NCBI GenBank assembly: GCA_024529925.1
Contig: JAFEUB010001195.1
Span: 486,001-550,000 of the forward strand
Direction of reading: 5' to 3'
DNA: 64,000 nucleotides
DNA from: Ophthalmolycus amberensis
Taxonomy: Eukaryota > Chordata > Actinopteri > Perciformes > Zoarcidae
Part shown: positions 31,200 to 43,673 of the stretch, piece after piece
How positions within the stretch are numbered: the stretch's first letter is position 1
Layout: each line of letters begins with the position of its first letter
Position numbers and translations under genes: made by a program
Notes under the pieces: model-generated
Databases searched by the model: none
What the model was told of the DNA's origin: nothing
Seen by the model: only the letters and a program-made list of their open reading frames with translations

Positions 31200-34100
31200 A
31201 TGGAGGGAGAAGCGGAGGAATCAGACGGGGATGTCCAGGTAGAGGACAAGCCCACTGTGCTTTGGGAGAAGTACATTCAGCAGAGCATCTTTGTCGACCT
31301 AAGTGAGGATGAAAGTCTCCACCTCAGTGATTTGGAGAATTCTTTAGCCTTACGTCTGTCGCAGGCAGAGTCTGCTGCCTCCGAGGCAAGCATCCATCTC
31401 AGTGGTGAGTCCAGAAGTCACCGTCATGTTGAACTGGCTTGTTTTATCTGACCCGAACTACGCATCACACTGAATAATTCTATGTAGTGCTATAACACAT
31501 GGCCAGTTTGAATTGAAGAATAGGATGCAGTTCTTCTCACAGATTCATAACAGATCATGGGGATTGTAGTCTTGTTCATGAAATTAAATTGGTCAATGGT
31601 AGCAGTGATGAGGGAAATCTATTGTATTCTTTGGAGCTTTCGTTAACATGCTTGAATGTTGAAATTATAAATTCGTTTTCTATTAGTCTATCTGAATGGC
31701 TTGTTAACTCAAGTGTTTCTGATCCAGGCAGCCCACAAAAAACGGACTATTGTCTTGTATTACAGTTTGAAGGTTGTTAGGCACTCCAGATACCCAAATG
31801 AGTTTTTCATGATAAGCCCCCTTTGCATGATTCTATGCTGCCCTCTAATTTGGTATTTCATTTGCAGGGAGCACGGAGCTGTCAGCCTTGGACGTCACCT
31901 CGTCAGAGTCCAGTATTGTCATCAGCAGTCAGAGTGAGAAAGTGGTAGAGAGCAAGACCAAGAGCAGCATATTGCATGTGTCCGCCCAAAGACCGAACAC
32001 CATTCAAGATGAGCCTCCCTTAAAGCACGAGGACCCGGGGCAAGATACTAGCGACGAGGATCAGGATGACCTACCTTTCGACGCTGACCTAGGAAGCCCC
32101 TACTTCAACCAAACAGCGAACCTTGAGGGCAATATGAGCTCTGATGGAAGCGGAACGGTTCGTGAAAGTCCTGATGTTACTGGTATGCTTGAATGCAAGA
32201 CAAGCGATCGAGATGATATTGTTGAACGCTTGGTTTCAGCTGAGCGTTACGCCGAGAAACCAGCGACCTTGTCACGAGAGGATGCCGACACCAAACAGGA
32301 CAATCCTTTCGATGCTCCCAAGCCGAGTGAGGTTGCCCCATCATGGCCTTGTCCTTCAGACATTGACCAGATATTGCTGCGACACTTCTCCCAGGAGGAG
32401 CTGCTGCGGCCTTGTAGGCCGATCGAGGCAGAGACCCTGCCAGAGGTGTCCCTATTGGAGAGCGTGGATGACACTGTTTTTAGCTGGGCTCCAACACACA
32501 ACAGCACAACAATTAATAGCAACCACTCAGACAGCCCTGCTTGTAATTCTGAGATTAATCAGAGTTTCTGCTGTGACAGGACTGATGCGAAAAGTGCATC
32601 AGAAAAAAAATCAAGTTCAGAGGAAGAAGCAGAAAGGGAAATTGCTCCAGTCACCTCTGCTGCTTCTGCCAGCATTGTATCGAGCTCTGCAAGGTTTCAT
32701 TCAGAACAGGGCAGTGAGGATACAAGTGATGTAGAGGCAGAGAAGCAGGAAAAGGTCGAAGAGGATGAACGGGTTCAGAGAGTCCCACTTGTGCGCACCA
32801 GGTCCTTCATTGACATGAAGTATGGTCAAGGCCAAGTCCATTACCCACTCCCTGACTTCTCCAAGATTGCTCCCAAGGTAAAAATCCCCAAAACTCCAAA
32901 TGGACCAGCCAGACCTGTTCCTCAGAGCCCCACCACCATGCACAGAGCCCAGTCCTCTCCAATGATGTTAGAGGTGATCAATAGAGTCCTGGAGGATTCC
33001 GTTCAGCCTTCAGTGAAGCCCTACATGTTCAAAGACGAGGACAAACAGTCTGCTCCAGCACTGGTGCATCACCTGCAGGTAGAAAACATTCAGGGTTTAC
33101 AGTGCACCTGGACCTACAGCTTTTTGATTTCCTTTGCTTGTCAGTCCTCAAACAACAACATATATGAATGCTGCGTATAGTAGACAGGACTAACATTTGT
33201 CTCATTCCATATGTCTTCCTGAGGCTGAATATGATAAATTACTAACCAAATATGCTGAAGCAGAGAACCGTATAGATCAAATGAGATTAGGAACCAACGT
33301 AAGTAAAGAGTTAACTTCATCTCAGAGTAATTTCAGAGTCATGTTTTAAATGCAAGTTACAAGTTGATGGCTCTCCTTTCACAGGCTCAACCCTCCTCAG
33401 AACCGATGCTTTATTTAGCGTGTGATGATGATCATCAGGGTAACTTAGCTGAGGGAAGCCATCTTGGATCTGTGGCTTCTCACCTTCCCCCATCAGGTAC
33501 GTCTCTGTGTCCGACATCTGATATTATGACAGGTCAGCGCTTTGCTTCGCCACCTGCAAATTACGCAGTGAAGTGCAACTGGTTTCCATAGAGACAAATG
33601 GGGTCAGGTGACAACTATTCTAGTTAGACAGCCATCTTTTCTTAGCTTTTGGAGCATCTTAATTAAGTGGAAAACAATGTCTGTAAACTGAACAACCGAA
33701 CCACACGAAAATATTTCACGATTGATTTCTGCGTCTTTAAATCACAAGATCATCAGTAACTGTTATGCATCATGTGTAAGTTGTAATAATTTGCAAAGTA
33801 ACAAATTCTTTGCATGTATACACTGAAAGTATACAATAAATATTAGCTTACCGGTACTTTCGTCAAATGCAATGATGAGGAGAGAGAAAAAATAATTATT
33901 TAATTCCTTTATTGATTATCTTTACCAATTCCTTCGATGAGATGGAAATCTGGAAGTTCATCAAACACTCATCATCAAGAACATATTGCTCATAGTTTGA
34001 TGGCCTACGTTCGGTTTGTGTTACTCCAGTCTTACTTTGTTTTCAGAAAACTTTGGCAAGAAACAAGAAACAACCCCCCAGAGCAACACTCAGGTGATGA

Positions 34101-37100
34101 ACACAACATCCATCAGGCAGCCTGAGGAGGGTCCCAGTGATGGTGAAAGAATGACTGCAGAGCTGAAAGACATCATCAGCCAGTTCATGCAGAAGGTAAG
34201 TTTGAAGATGTGCCGGGATATTAATATTCAAACCCTTAAATGCACAAAAGCATGTATGAACCTTCTTCTATTCAGGTGGAAGGATTTCAATTGAGTGTGA
34301 GCATCATGTCAGTGAGCACAGCAGAACAACAAATGGTAAGTATCGTTTACTTCCTATTTGTAGTTCTTTAAGAGATGCACCGAATATGGAAATATAGGAC
34401 ATCACAATTTTGTGTTTTTGAGGTGCATTCTAATTTACATTGTGCACTTCTGCATGTCCACGAATGTAAAATATGTCCATTGTCAGATGTTGAGGAGCAT
34501 AATGGAGGCTCAGGACCAGCTGCAAAGAGAGTACATCAGTAAGAAGGAACAGCACAGAGCTCTGGAGATGCAAAACTACATGGGCCTGACCAGGAAAACA
34601 GGCATCTTTGACCCAAACAGGTTAAAGAGACTCCGCCATTTCACCAGTGTGAACGTGCCAGTATCATGTCAATGCTTTCATTCTTGCGTGTGTGTTTTGT
34701 GTATGTTAAACCGTGTGCAGGCTGGTGGAGGGAGACATATTCAGGATAGGGATGAACCTTGAGGACATAAAGGAGATGATAGACAAAAATGTGTGTGAGC
34801 AGATTTCTCCGCCCCATTCATCCTCCACTCCCACATCCATGAAAGAGATGCTGCTAATGACGCCCAGTCCTCTCTGCATGCCCACACCCTCACCTCCACC
34901 ATCATCCTTGCATGAGGTAACCAACTCACAGACAGACTTGCTGCCTCATAGGTTGTGAACGCTGGAACCGTTCACAACCTACGTTCCTCTAAATCTTTTG
35001 TTTTTCTTATCTCGTCTTTTTACTTGGAATGTTCAGAGCTTGTGTGGGGGACCCAAGAGTAAGAGTGGAGGCGAGCTTTAAAATCTTCTCAAAACATTAT
35101 CTTTAACCTGGTCCCTTTCCCACAATGTTTTACCTTCAAAATGAAAGTCCACATTCAATTGTGATAAATTCTCTCCGGGAAGAAATGCTGAGCGTGTGTC
35201 TGTGTTAGATAACACTAACAGCAAATTATCTGTATGGGTCTCATGTGTCAGGAGCCAAGAGCAGGTTTTTCCACTGTGGGTTATAAGATGGAGACACAGA
35301 AAGATGAAGAAAAAGAGGAGGAAGTCGAGGAGGCCAGTGGAGCCCATGGAGATGAGGGTTTCCAGCAAAGCAGTGAACGTATAACAACTGACTCTTTGCT
35401 GAAAAATACTGGACACAGCTGCTGCCATTCAAGGTACTTGTAAAAAATATTTTAAAGTCCAACAATATTATAATAGCGTGAATGATGTAGTCAAACAGGC
35501 ACTTGTATTATTTTCATAAAGAAAATTGAAATAATACACCACTGTTGTGCATGTATCACTGTCACTATTGTGTCTACCTATTGATGTGTTGAGTGGTGCT
35601 TGCATGTGTGTTTGTGCTCAGATAATAGGCACGCTCTCTCAGCCTTACCATGGGCAGATAGTGTTTCAGGTGCGGTGTTGGTGTTAGGTTCCACCGAGTG
35701 TCTCTGTGTTCTTCTCTGTCCTGCTTCAGGAGCTCACTGGGCTCCCTGGACGGACTGGAAATCCCGACAACGGAAGCTGAAGATGAGAGGAGCTCTGTCT
35801 CGTCAGAGGTGATCGATCACAGCAACATCTTAGCGTACTTGAGCAGAGGCAGCTCATCCGCAAGACAGAGGGAGTGGACATGCGACAGGTCAGTGATGTG
35901 ATATTAAACTCTACCTGACAGTATAAAAGAGCTATGACTCTCTGTTTGTGGTTTCTCTGTACTGCTTTGTTCTTAAATAATGCATGACTCATTAAAGTAA
36001 TCCGTCTTGTCACAGAGTAAATGAGCTACGTTTGCATACTGTACAGCATGTATTGTTGTATTGTTAACCTAGAAATAGGGAACAGCTGCAGCACTCTCCA
36101 AAGAATAGTTAGCTTTACATGCAATGCTTTCCATGTCATACTGTTCACCCTTCCCCAACTCCACTCCACAGACTCTAAATATCTAAATGTCTCACTTGTT
36201 GTTGCTGCAGGCGTAGCACCCCGGATAGTGTCTTGAACCCAGTGGGGGAATGTGATCTGGGGGATTGTGTGAGTCTGGCTGTGGAGGTCTCGTCGTCAGC
36301 TGATGCACCCAGAGACTCAGACAGCCACATTCTCTTAGAGCCTCCTCTCAACACCTCATCTGTATCACAGGTCAGTCACAGATAGTTGGTTTGTTTGACA
36401 ACTTTAGTCTGATGTTTGTTGTGCAACAGGTTTTCTTGGATGGTGTTTAGGTTACACTGGTGTAGAGGATGCATAGACTGCCATATTTTAACTGTTGTTG
36501 GGTCTTCTGGGGAGCAGAGGATTGTGAGTCCAGAGACCGACAGTGGATTTGGGAGCTCCTACTTGAATCAATCAGCCTCTGGGCCGTTTCAACCAAATCT
36601 GCTCACAGAAAGGTACAAAGCTATAAACACAGCAACAATAAAATACATACGTATTTAATAAAATGAGCTCCCGTTGATGCACAGTCACAATCTACATATT
36701 ACTTTGACAATAACTCAAGTTTGATCCTCCCGTCTACAGTGGGCCGTCCCAGAATGATGGTTTAAGTAGCTCAGACAGTGAAGGCTCCTGCTCCAACCTG
36801 CAGACAGCCATCCATTCAGCCTCACTCACCAGCCAGCGATGGGCCAGTCCCTACCCATCTGTCCAAACACAGTCCCCTGGTGCAGCAGCAGATGTGGAGC
36901 GGTGGGTGGAGAGCACCACGATGGAGCCTTCAGTCAGGCTGCAGGGTGAGCTAATCTGCCCGCATTGTGAAGTTCTCTTTTCGTCTCATCTTATCTGGTC
37001 CTTACTGCAATAATGAACACTTCCAAACCACTGACCACACAGGAGCTGAACGCAGCCTGCCTGCCCGGCTCCATCACCACGTATCTGAACCCGTACTCAG

Positions 37101-39706
37101 CACTGCCATGGATACAGAAGAGAGAGGCAGCCCACTGTACTCCTGCTCGTGTAATAGGTATGCTGAGGAGCTGCTAGTGTTGGTGGTTCACCGCTGCAAC
37201 TGCTAAAAACTACAACTTTATGTTATGTTCGGTATTGAGTGAAACCCAAAACGCACCACACAGACTCTGCAAGCAGGTTAAAAGGTTTATTGCAAACTTG
37301 GTTTTTAGAATGGAGATATCGGCAGATAGGCTAGGCAGAGGTTGAGTGTTCTTGGGGCCGATCCAGTGGCTTGATTGACAGAGAGTAAGCAGGTAGGCAG
37401 GAGACTGAGAATCCAGAACAGTATAGGCTGCCAGGCAGAGATTCATCTGAGCACAAGGAAACAGAGTTTAAACTCAAAAAACACCTCTCAGGCTTGAGAA
37501 CATGGCTACCACAGTAGTAGACGTAACGATCGGGCCAAGACTGTGAGGAAAGCCAGGGTTGTTAAGCTGCAGCAGTTGATTAGATGATGAGACTCAGCTG
37601 CCAGAGCTCAGGAGAAGCCACACTCACTTGCAGACACTGCCTATTTACACTGTGAACATCTGTACATCTGTGTGTGTGTTTTAGTGAGGCTATCCAGGCC
37701 TTGCAGTCAGAGGTATCCCGGCTGAAGAAGGACCTGGAGGAGGGCTTGGTCCAGCTGCCTCACCTATCACAGAAGATGGACTATCTCACCTCCAAATACA
37801 GACAGGAGCGCCAGGAGCGCAAGTCGAAAACCAGACCGCGGACCCACCACAGATCAGACTGTAACAGGTGTGGAGCTGATCCTGTAGGCTGGTATAATGG
37901 CCATTGTTGGGGTGTATTGATGCAACATTTTGTTGATATTTACTAATTGTTGGATAACAACCAGACAACCGCACATACAGTAAAAATCTTCCATGAGATA
38001 TACAGATGCTCAATATCAGATGAAGGTCCGAGGTAGTCCCGTCACGTTCTTACCATTTATTCATTATACAGTCGTTATTCTGACACTTTTTATTCTAACG
38101 TCTAGTGTGTGGAAGCCATCGAGTAGCACACAGAATGTGAGCAATCTCAGTTCCAGTCAGGTGAGGATAGAGGACTGGATCTCTTCAGACATGGACCCCA
38201 GCAAGAGCAAAGGTTCCACCACAAAACACCAACAAGCCAATTACAGCAATACACTCCATGTCTCAAAGTGTGTCTCAACATCTGTATACGTGTGTTTGTG
38301 TGCGTATATTCCTTCCATCGCCTGTTATGGTTTTGATCATCCGCTCTTCAGGTACAGACAGTGGTGACACAGCTGGCTCTGAGATCATGTTGCAGTTCCA
38401 CCATTCACCTGTAGAGAGCAGGAGAGGCAGTGTGCGCTCCACACCGGAGTTTCAATATAAACTTCACGAGGCGCTGCAGTCCAACAGAGGTCAGAGCCAC
38501 AGCTGGTTTGTACAGTTCAGTACATACCCCATTTGTTTCTGAATTTCTTATTATGTATATAATTTACACAGGGTTGTTATATCCAATACCGTGTGTTATG
38601 CTCCTTCAGGGTCAGAGGGAAATGACTTAGAGAAAACATCTGGTCTGACCAACTCCATTTTAAAAGGAGGAAAGGCTTCTGACAGCCACGCTAAGCAGGG
38701 ACCACAAAGTAAGTGATTGTATCATCTAATGTTTCTCATGTCGGTGTCATTGTGTTTAAAAAAAACAAAGACTATTGTCCAATATATATATACTATATAT
38801 ACATAAATATGATTTAAATTTTAAAAATTTGATTCTGATTGTCATCAGAATCATCATCATCATCATCATCATAAATGTCCTTCCTTGTCACGTCAAAACA
38901 AAATCTAGGGATGTAAATATGTGCAGTATTGTGTTGGTATAGCCGCTGTAGTGCTTCTGATGTTTCCCCGATCACCAGCTGTCATGGAGAGTTTTAACTC
39001 CAAAGAGAGATGGTCTCTCTTCACCTCTTCATCTCTTCAGAAGCCTCTTCTCCAGGTCAGCTACGGCTCCTCCAGCAGCCTGCCTGCAAGGTAAGCGCGT
39101 GACACAAACACACCACTTACTGAAAGCAGACACACACACAGTGTTATTCGATTTTATAGTTCTGTTCAAGTAGGAATATCTGTCCTCAAATCCAGCTATA
39201 AAGTGAGGGAGCCGCCTCTGCGGTCCATGTCCCATCACAGAAAGCGCTCCACCCAGTCAGACACGGCTCTCCTGCCCAGTAATGTGTACTTCCAGCGGAC
39301 ACCATCTCCAGCATCAGTGCCCTCAAAGACTGGCAGCAGGACAGGCAGACGCAGAGGGACCAAGGTGAGATGTGTTTCACCTCTTCGCGTACGTGTCTGC
39401 TGACTATTCTGACATTTTAAAAGATCCTCCCTGTATACAAGACGTGTGGCGTTGCTGTGAAATGTTTTCACGGTTAGCTCATTGGAAAGTTTGCGAACTG
39501 TTTTCTAGGAGTCGGAAATGAACAGGACTCTAGACCAGGCCATCGAGGTGGCCCGCAGCATGAAGAGGACCACCGACCGAATGGCCAAGAGACTGTCAGT
39601 TGACCTGGCTGAGGCTCATCCTCACAGGAGAGTGCACAGTGTGCAGCCACAAGGGGGCAGGAAACACCATTATAACAAGCAGAGTGCAGATCAGTTTACT
39701 CTGTAG
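31200..39706 (+). CDS. aknad1: AKNA-domain protein (AKNAD1/AKNA-like)
   Basis: AKNA-family proteins were first described as AT-hook proteins; AKNA is now known as a centrosomal microtubule-organising factor. Coding exons: 31200-31404, 31868-33078, 33224-33298, 33385-33496, 34047-34195, 34276-34335, 34487-34620, 34721-34916, 35252-35433, 35730-35888, 36211-36370, 36518-36612, 36740-36945, 37043-37157, 37685-37867, 38106-38212, 38352-38489, 38610-38708, 38979-39090, 39196-39364, 39509-39706. They total 4065 bases (1354 aa) with all phases agreeing. Landmarks are GQGQVHYPLPDFSKIAPKVK, EYDKLLTKYAEAENRIDQMR, the AKNA core GDIFRIGMNLEDIKEMID, SPETDSGFGSSYLNQS, a coiled coil ALQSEVSRLKKDLEEG, a basic GRRRG patch, and the C-terminal helix RTLDQAIEVARSMKRTTDRM. 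The long second exon is acidic and Ser-rich. Synteny with gpsm2 and fndc7 favours aknad1 over akna, although the length and C terminus resemble AKNA. The 38106-38212 donor (gttcca) is weak. Confidence 0.85.
34949..34981. repeat. Perfect 13-bp inverted repeat, 7-nt loop
   Basis: Arms taggttgtgaacg (34949-34961) and cgttcacaaccta (34969-34981) flank ctggaac. It starts 32 bases after the exon that ends at 34916, in an aknad1 intron. It could form a hairpin near the donor. Confidence 0.8.
38850..38872. repeat. (CAT)n microsatellite
   Basis: Run of ATC/CAT trinucleotides in aknad1 intron 38709-38978. Confidence 0.85.
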
Positions 39707-39925
39707 TCATGGATCTGCCATTCACTGTGATACCTGATGCCTATGTAGAGAATCTCTTTATGTAAAGTTATTGCTTTTTACATGGTTGTTTATATTCATA
39801 CATAGAAAAGTCTGAAATCAAACTGCAAAAATAAAATTTGGATTTTATAACCTGTATAATATATAAGGTGTTAAAATAAACAAAATGCTGTCCATGTTTT
39901 TGTTGGACAGCATTTTGTTTATTTT
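39707..39925 (+). other. aknad1: aknad1 3' UTR with poly(A) signals
   Basis: Follows the TAG at 39704-39706. AATAAA words occur near 39828 and within the left arm of the inverted repeat at 39873. The right arm supplies AATAAA on the opposite strand as well. Confidence 0.6.
39873..39925. repeat. Perfect 22-bp inverted repeat, 9-nt loop
   Basis: Left arm 39873-39894 (starts aaaataaacaaaatgctg) is exactly the reverse complement of right arm 39904-39925 (tggacagcattttgtttatt, then tt); the loop is tgtttttgt. Each arm carries an AATAAA reading outward on its own strand, so the structure could end transcripts from both sides. It separates aknad1 from the Harbinger relic. Confidence 0.9.
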
Positions 39926-40129
39926 GAATATCGTTACATTTTTATTTGATGCCTTTAGCCCACCTCATTCTTTGAAAAAAATCATCCATCATCTCGATTT
40001 TATACTCAACCGCGTGTAAAATGTAACCAAAACAATACTTTATAGACACTATTATTGGAAAGAATTGTATTCTGACACAATATTTTTGATAAGTGGAACA
40101 CTGTGATCCCATTGTGACCTCAACAGCTA

Positions 40130-41410
40130 CATCCATACTACTCGTCTATTTGGATGCAGAGTTGTCAAATAGAAACGATCTCCGTCCACATGGGAGTTTC
40201 AGCATCATTCTCGAGTTGATCTGCATCCACACGGCAGCCTTCGAAGGCGGACAGCACGTGACCATTAACGTACACTGGGCATGCGCGTGACGGTGTAAAC
40301 AGGAAGTGGATTGCGAGTTGGCAAATATACGCGTGTCGTGAACACTTCCCGGCCATTTCACAACAACGTCCATGAAACAGTATTTGTAGTCACACACGGC
40401 CTGCATTCAAAGAATTTTTCCCCTTTCTGTTGATGTAGTCTGTAGAGTTAGCACGTGGTTGTTTCACTTCGATATGTGTTCAGTCAATGGCCCCCAAGCA
40501 TTGTGGCATACCGTGTGTTTGGAAGAAGTTGACCACAAGGCCCCTCACTTCGGGCTCGGTACTCGGCTTCCGGATGTACTTGGGACCCAGGAAGACGGTG
40601 ATGGCCCCTACAGACTTGTCGGACGATGACTGAAACAACTTGTCGAGATAGTCCAAATGCATTAGCGTTTTTTCCGGAGTCTGCCCTCGTCGCTCAGGTA
40701 ATACAGCGTGCACGCTACCTTTGTAAGTACATCCACGGGCGCCCTCATCGTGGTTGTTGCTCCCTCCACATGCGGACGTAATAGTTCGCTAAGGTTGATC
40801 AATGCCGATCTGGACATTCGAAAGTTTTCTCGCCATTCTTCGGGAATCATAACTTCATTGATGAAATTATTCCACCAGGCGCTCGTTCTTCCTGGCCTCA
40901 CCCAAAACCGGCGCTCCATGTACGGCTGATAGCGCCTCTGGACTCGGGAATTGTCGCTCATCGCTCGAAGAATAGGCAGTAGCAGCATTGTAAAATGACG
41001 AATTTAACTCCACAATAGCTGCTAGTAGAGACAACAAAGCAAGCAAGGCTTGCCATTAGTTATCCTTGTTGAAATGAATTACTGGTCGCTCTGGCTGTTT
41101 GTTTTCTTCCGGGTACGGGTCACGTGATAGTGAGTGTGACGAATCAGGGACGGAGACGTCATGGCTGCTAAGAACCAATCCAGTAGCGAACACGGGTGTG
41201 GGCGTCATTTTTTCTAAACACATCAGTTTCCGACCGTCCACACTCAACCAAAACCCCGGAGTTTTCAAACACCTCCATTCTCGGGGGTGTTTTCAGACTC
41301 CTCCGTTTAGGGTGCTCCAAAACTCCGGCGTAGTGTGGCCGCTCAGTGTAAACGTAGCAAAGACGGAGTAAAAACGGAGTAATGTGGACACCAGTCAGTA
41401 CACTGCCCTG
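40130..41410 (-). mobile_element. PIF/Harbinger DNA transposon relic
   Basis: The block includes a broken HARBI1-like transposase (about 40990-40320, minus). Flanking non-coding text on both sides has words typical of element ends (gtccacac, gtgtaaac, ggagttttcaaacacctcc). The two ends are not clean inverted repeats to my eye, so the exact borders are uncertain and internal deletion is likely. Confidence 0.6.
40320..40988 (-). pseudogene. HARBI1-like transposase, inactivated
   Basis: From 40988 leftwards the minus strand reads a Harbinger N-terminal region (RRYQPYMERRFWVRPGRTSA; FRMSRSALINLSELLRPHVE). The frame shifts in an A run near 40670 (after SDEGRLRK) and again near 40595. It then reads AITVFLGPKYIRKPSTEPEV and NFFQTHGMPQCLGAID, where the codon after the presumed first catalytic Asp is TGA. 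The frame goes on THIEVKQPRANSTDYINRKG, shifts again, and gives CFMDVVVKWPGSVHDTRIFA. After that homology stops, so the rest of the DDE nuclease domain, including the last acidic residue, is missing. This copy cannot encode an active enzyme. Confidence 0.8.
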
Positions 41411-43673
41411 GGTCACCTAACGTTATTGTTTTCCACCTGCTCACCAACTGTTAGCGATCCAATACACACAAGCAGCCACGGGGTAAAAAGATAAAGTTAA
41501 ATCATATTAAAAGTAGGTCAGATTTGTATTATTACATTTCAGGAAAATCCCTCTCTGCCTTTCGTTCCAATGAGTATCAACCTTTGTCCTTTTAGCTAAT
41601 ACGCTCTAATGCGCATCCCTGCTGGCCTGTGGGTGCTAGTGTCTCCTTACTGAGTATCTGTTGGAGGGCTTTGGCACTGTCACAGCCTGCTGGTGCCACG
41701 CTGTGTTCAGTTTTGAGTTTCGCTGTTGTTCTAAGGGGGGTATCAGGGAAGAAGATGTGTCGAAACAACATCTCTTCATACAGCTCTCTGTGTTCACTAA
41801 CCTGTAGGCCATCAACAGGGCGGACGAGTCGCAGTGAGGCAGGCATGACTCTTCAACCAGTGCAGTTCACCTCTCTCATTCAAACACAAATACAGAATCA
41901 GAGACCGGGCCGTTATTGAGACAGCACAGGATCCCAGTCTGCAGCTAAGCATTTCACTCCTCATGTTACATGTGTCATAACATTTTTAGTTTACACAGTT
42001 GTAGATTAATGCCATTACATAATAACTTCATCTTAAATGTCCATTTTAGTTGAAAAACCGACATGCTGTGCAGTATAATAGTAATGCTTATTACAAATTA
42101 TCAGCAGCACTGCTTATGGAAAAAGTTAAATAAATATAAGCCTTTGTGAAACCTTACTGTGCATCAAATACACTTTCTGTCCATTGCACCTCATATCAGT
42201 TGCAAAGGACTGTCAGTGGATAATAATCACACAAAAAAAGTGCTCAGGTGCGAAACAGGAGCATTTGTGTGCATGTGAAAGCTACCAAATTCTGATCTCC
42301 AGTTTCATCCCCCTATATGGGACAACTGGCAACATTAAAACAACATGATTAGGAAAGAGCTCATTTATTCAATACTTACAAAGCTCAAAGTTAACCGTTG
42401 AAAGGTGTTGCCAGGTTGGCAACCAGGCAACTGATGGCAACGGCCGAGAATTGGTTGCCAAGTTCTCAAAACCCTTACTTACTGCCGAGTCCTGAAAAGG
42501 TGCAGGAAAGAAGACACATGGAAAACTGTTGGCATTTCACCTCTTTGTGATGATTAGGGGCGGCACAGTGGTGCAGTGGTAGGTATCCAAAGTAACACAG
42601 TCGTCATTCTGTGAAACAAAGTGGGGATTTGGGATTTTGTACTTGCCGTTAAATATCACTCTGTTAGTTCTGAAGGTTTCTGATTCAAATCATGTATTTG
42701 TTACATTTACCTCATACTGACATACTCCAGAGCAATATCTCTGCACAACACAATTACACTGGGAAATCTGACGCTGTTACTTTTTGTTCTCCTATTGGCC
42801 TTTATGCACAAAAGAGTTAATCTGGTCCTCTGGGATCGTCCCAGCACATCTTCATAATGCACACCTGACGCTGATACTAGGCCACTGGCGAAAAGAACAG
42901 CTATTACAACAACCTCGCCTCGCCTTTTGTCACCTTAACGCACACAGAACTGTACAGCATAGAGTACAGTAAAGTACAGCATAGTACACTTTATTAACAC
43001 CCAACCAATACGTCATATGTATATTCACAGTACACAAAGTGTCGTTGATAGATTTGTGTCGACAAACTGAGAACACAATGATTAACTTCTCAGAACTTCT
43101 CTTCTGTCACAAGATATCAATGACATGGAAACCAGTAGAGATCAAATTTTGTTTTGATTCAAAGTGAATCAGGCCGTATAATTTCCTTTCAGACACAGAA
43201 ATAGGTCATCACTCGGTATCAAATGATCTTTTATTAAACAAGGTGTAGTGAAGCATGTTAGGGGGGGGTTCTTCTGTGGGCGCTAAATATGTCAAGATGA
43301 CAAGAAAGCAATCAATTTGCCGCATTTGTGACATGGTTGTAAAGACAAAAAGTTTGCAACACAGTTGATTATTTTTTATCTACATCCTCATATCTACATC
43401 CTCATCTTGAAAAGATGAACCTTCTCCTCTCACTCCGATAGGACACCCAAACACCCCAGTGGGGGGGAGGAGTTACAGCCTTTGGGCTCTTTGGTATTTG
43501 CTGAAACAATAAAGGACCTGTCGTTTCATCTGAGAGAGGGAGGGAGAGGAAACAAAAAAAAAAAAGTCAAATTTAAGCCTGAGCTGCTTCCCTGAAGTCA
43601 TTTTGAGAAACAGCATCACACATCTCGCCTCAAGGCAGTGGCTCAGTGCAAAAATAAATAAAACGCTGAGGGC
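41411..43673. other. Intergenic region between the transposon relic and fndc7
   Basis: No gene is recognised. Near 42552-42580 is gggcggcacagtggtgcagt, a fragment of a repeat very common in fish. A minus-strand open frame of 84 codons at 41846-41592 has no identified relative. Just upstream of fndc7 (43500-43660) there are aataaa/ataaata words that could serve as a TATA-like element. Confidence 0.5.

Noticed and set aside
32144..32734. 196-codon plus-strand frame inside the aknad1 large exon
   Set aside because: Out-of-frame shadow; the in-frame text continues through it and joins conserved blocks at both ends.
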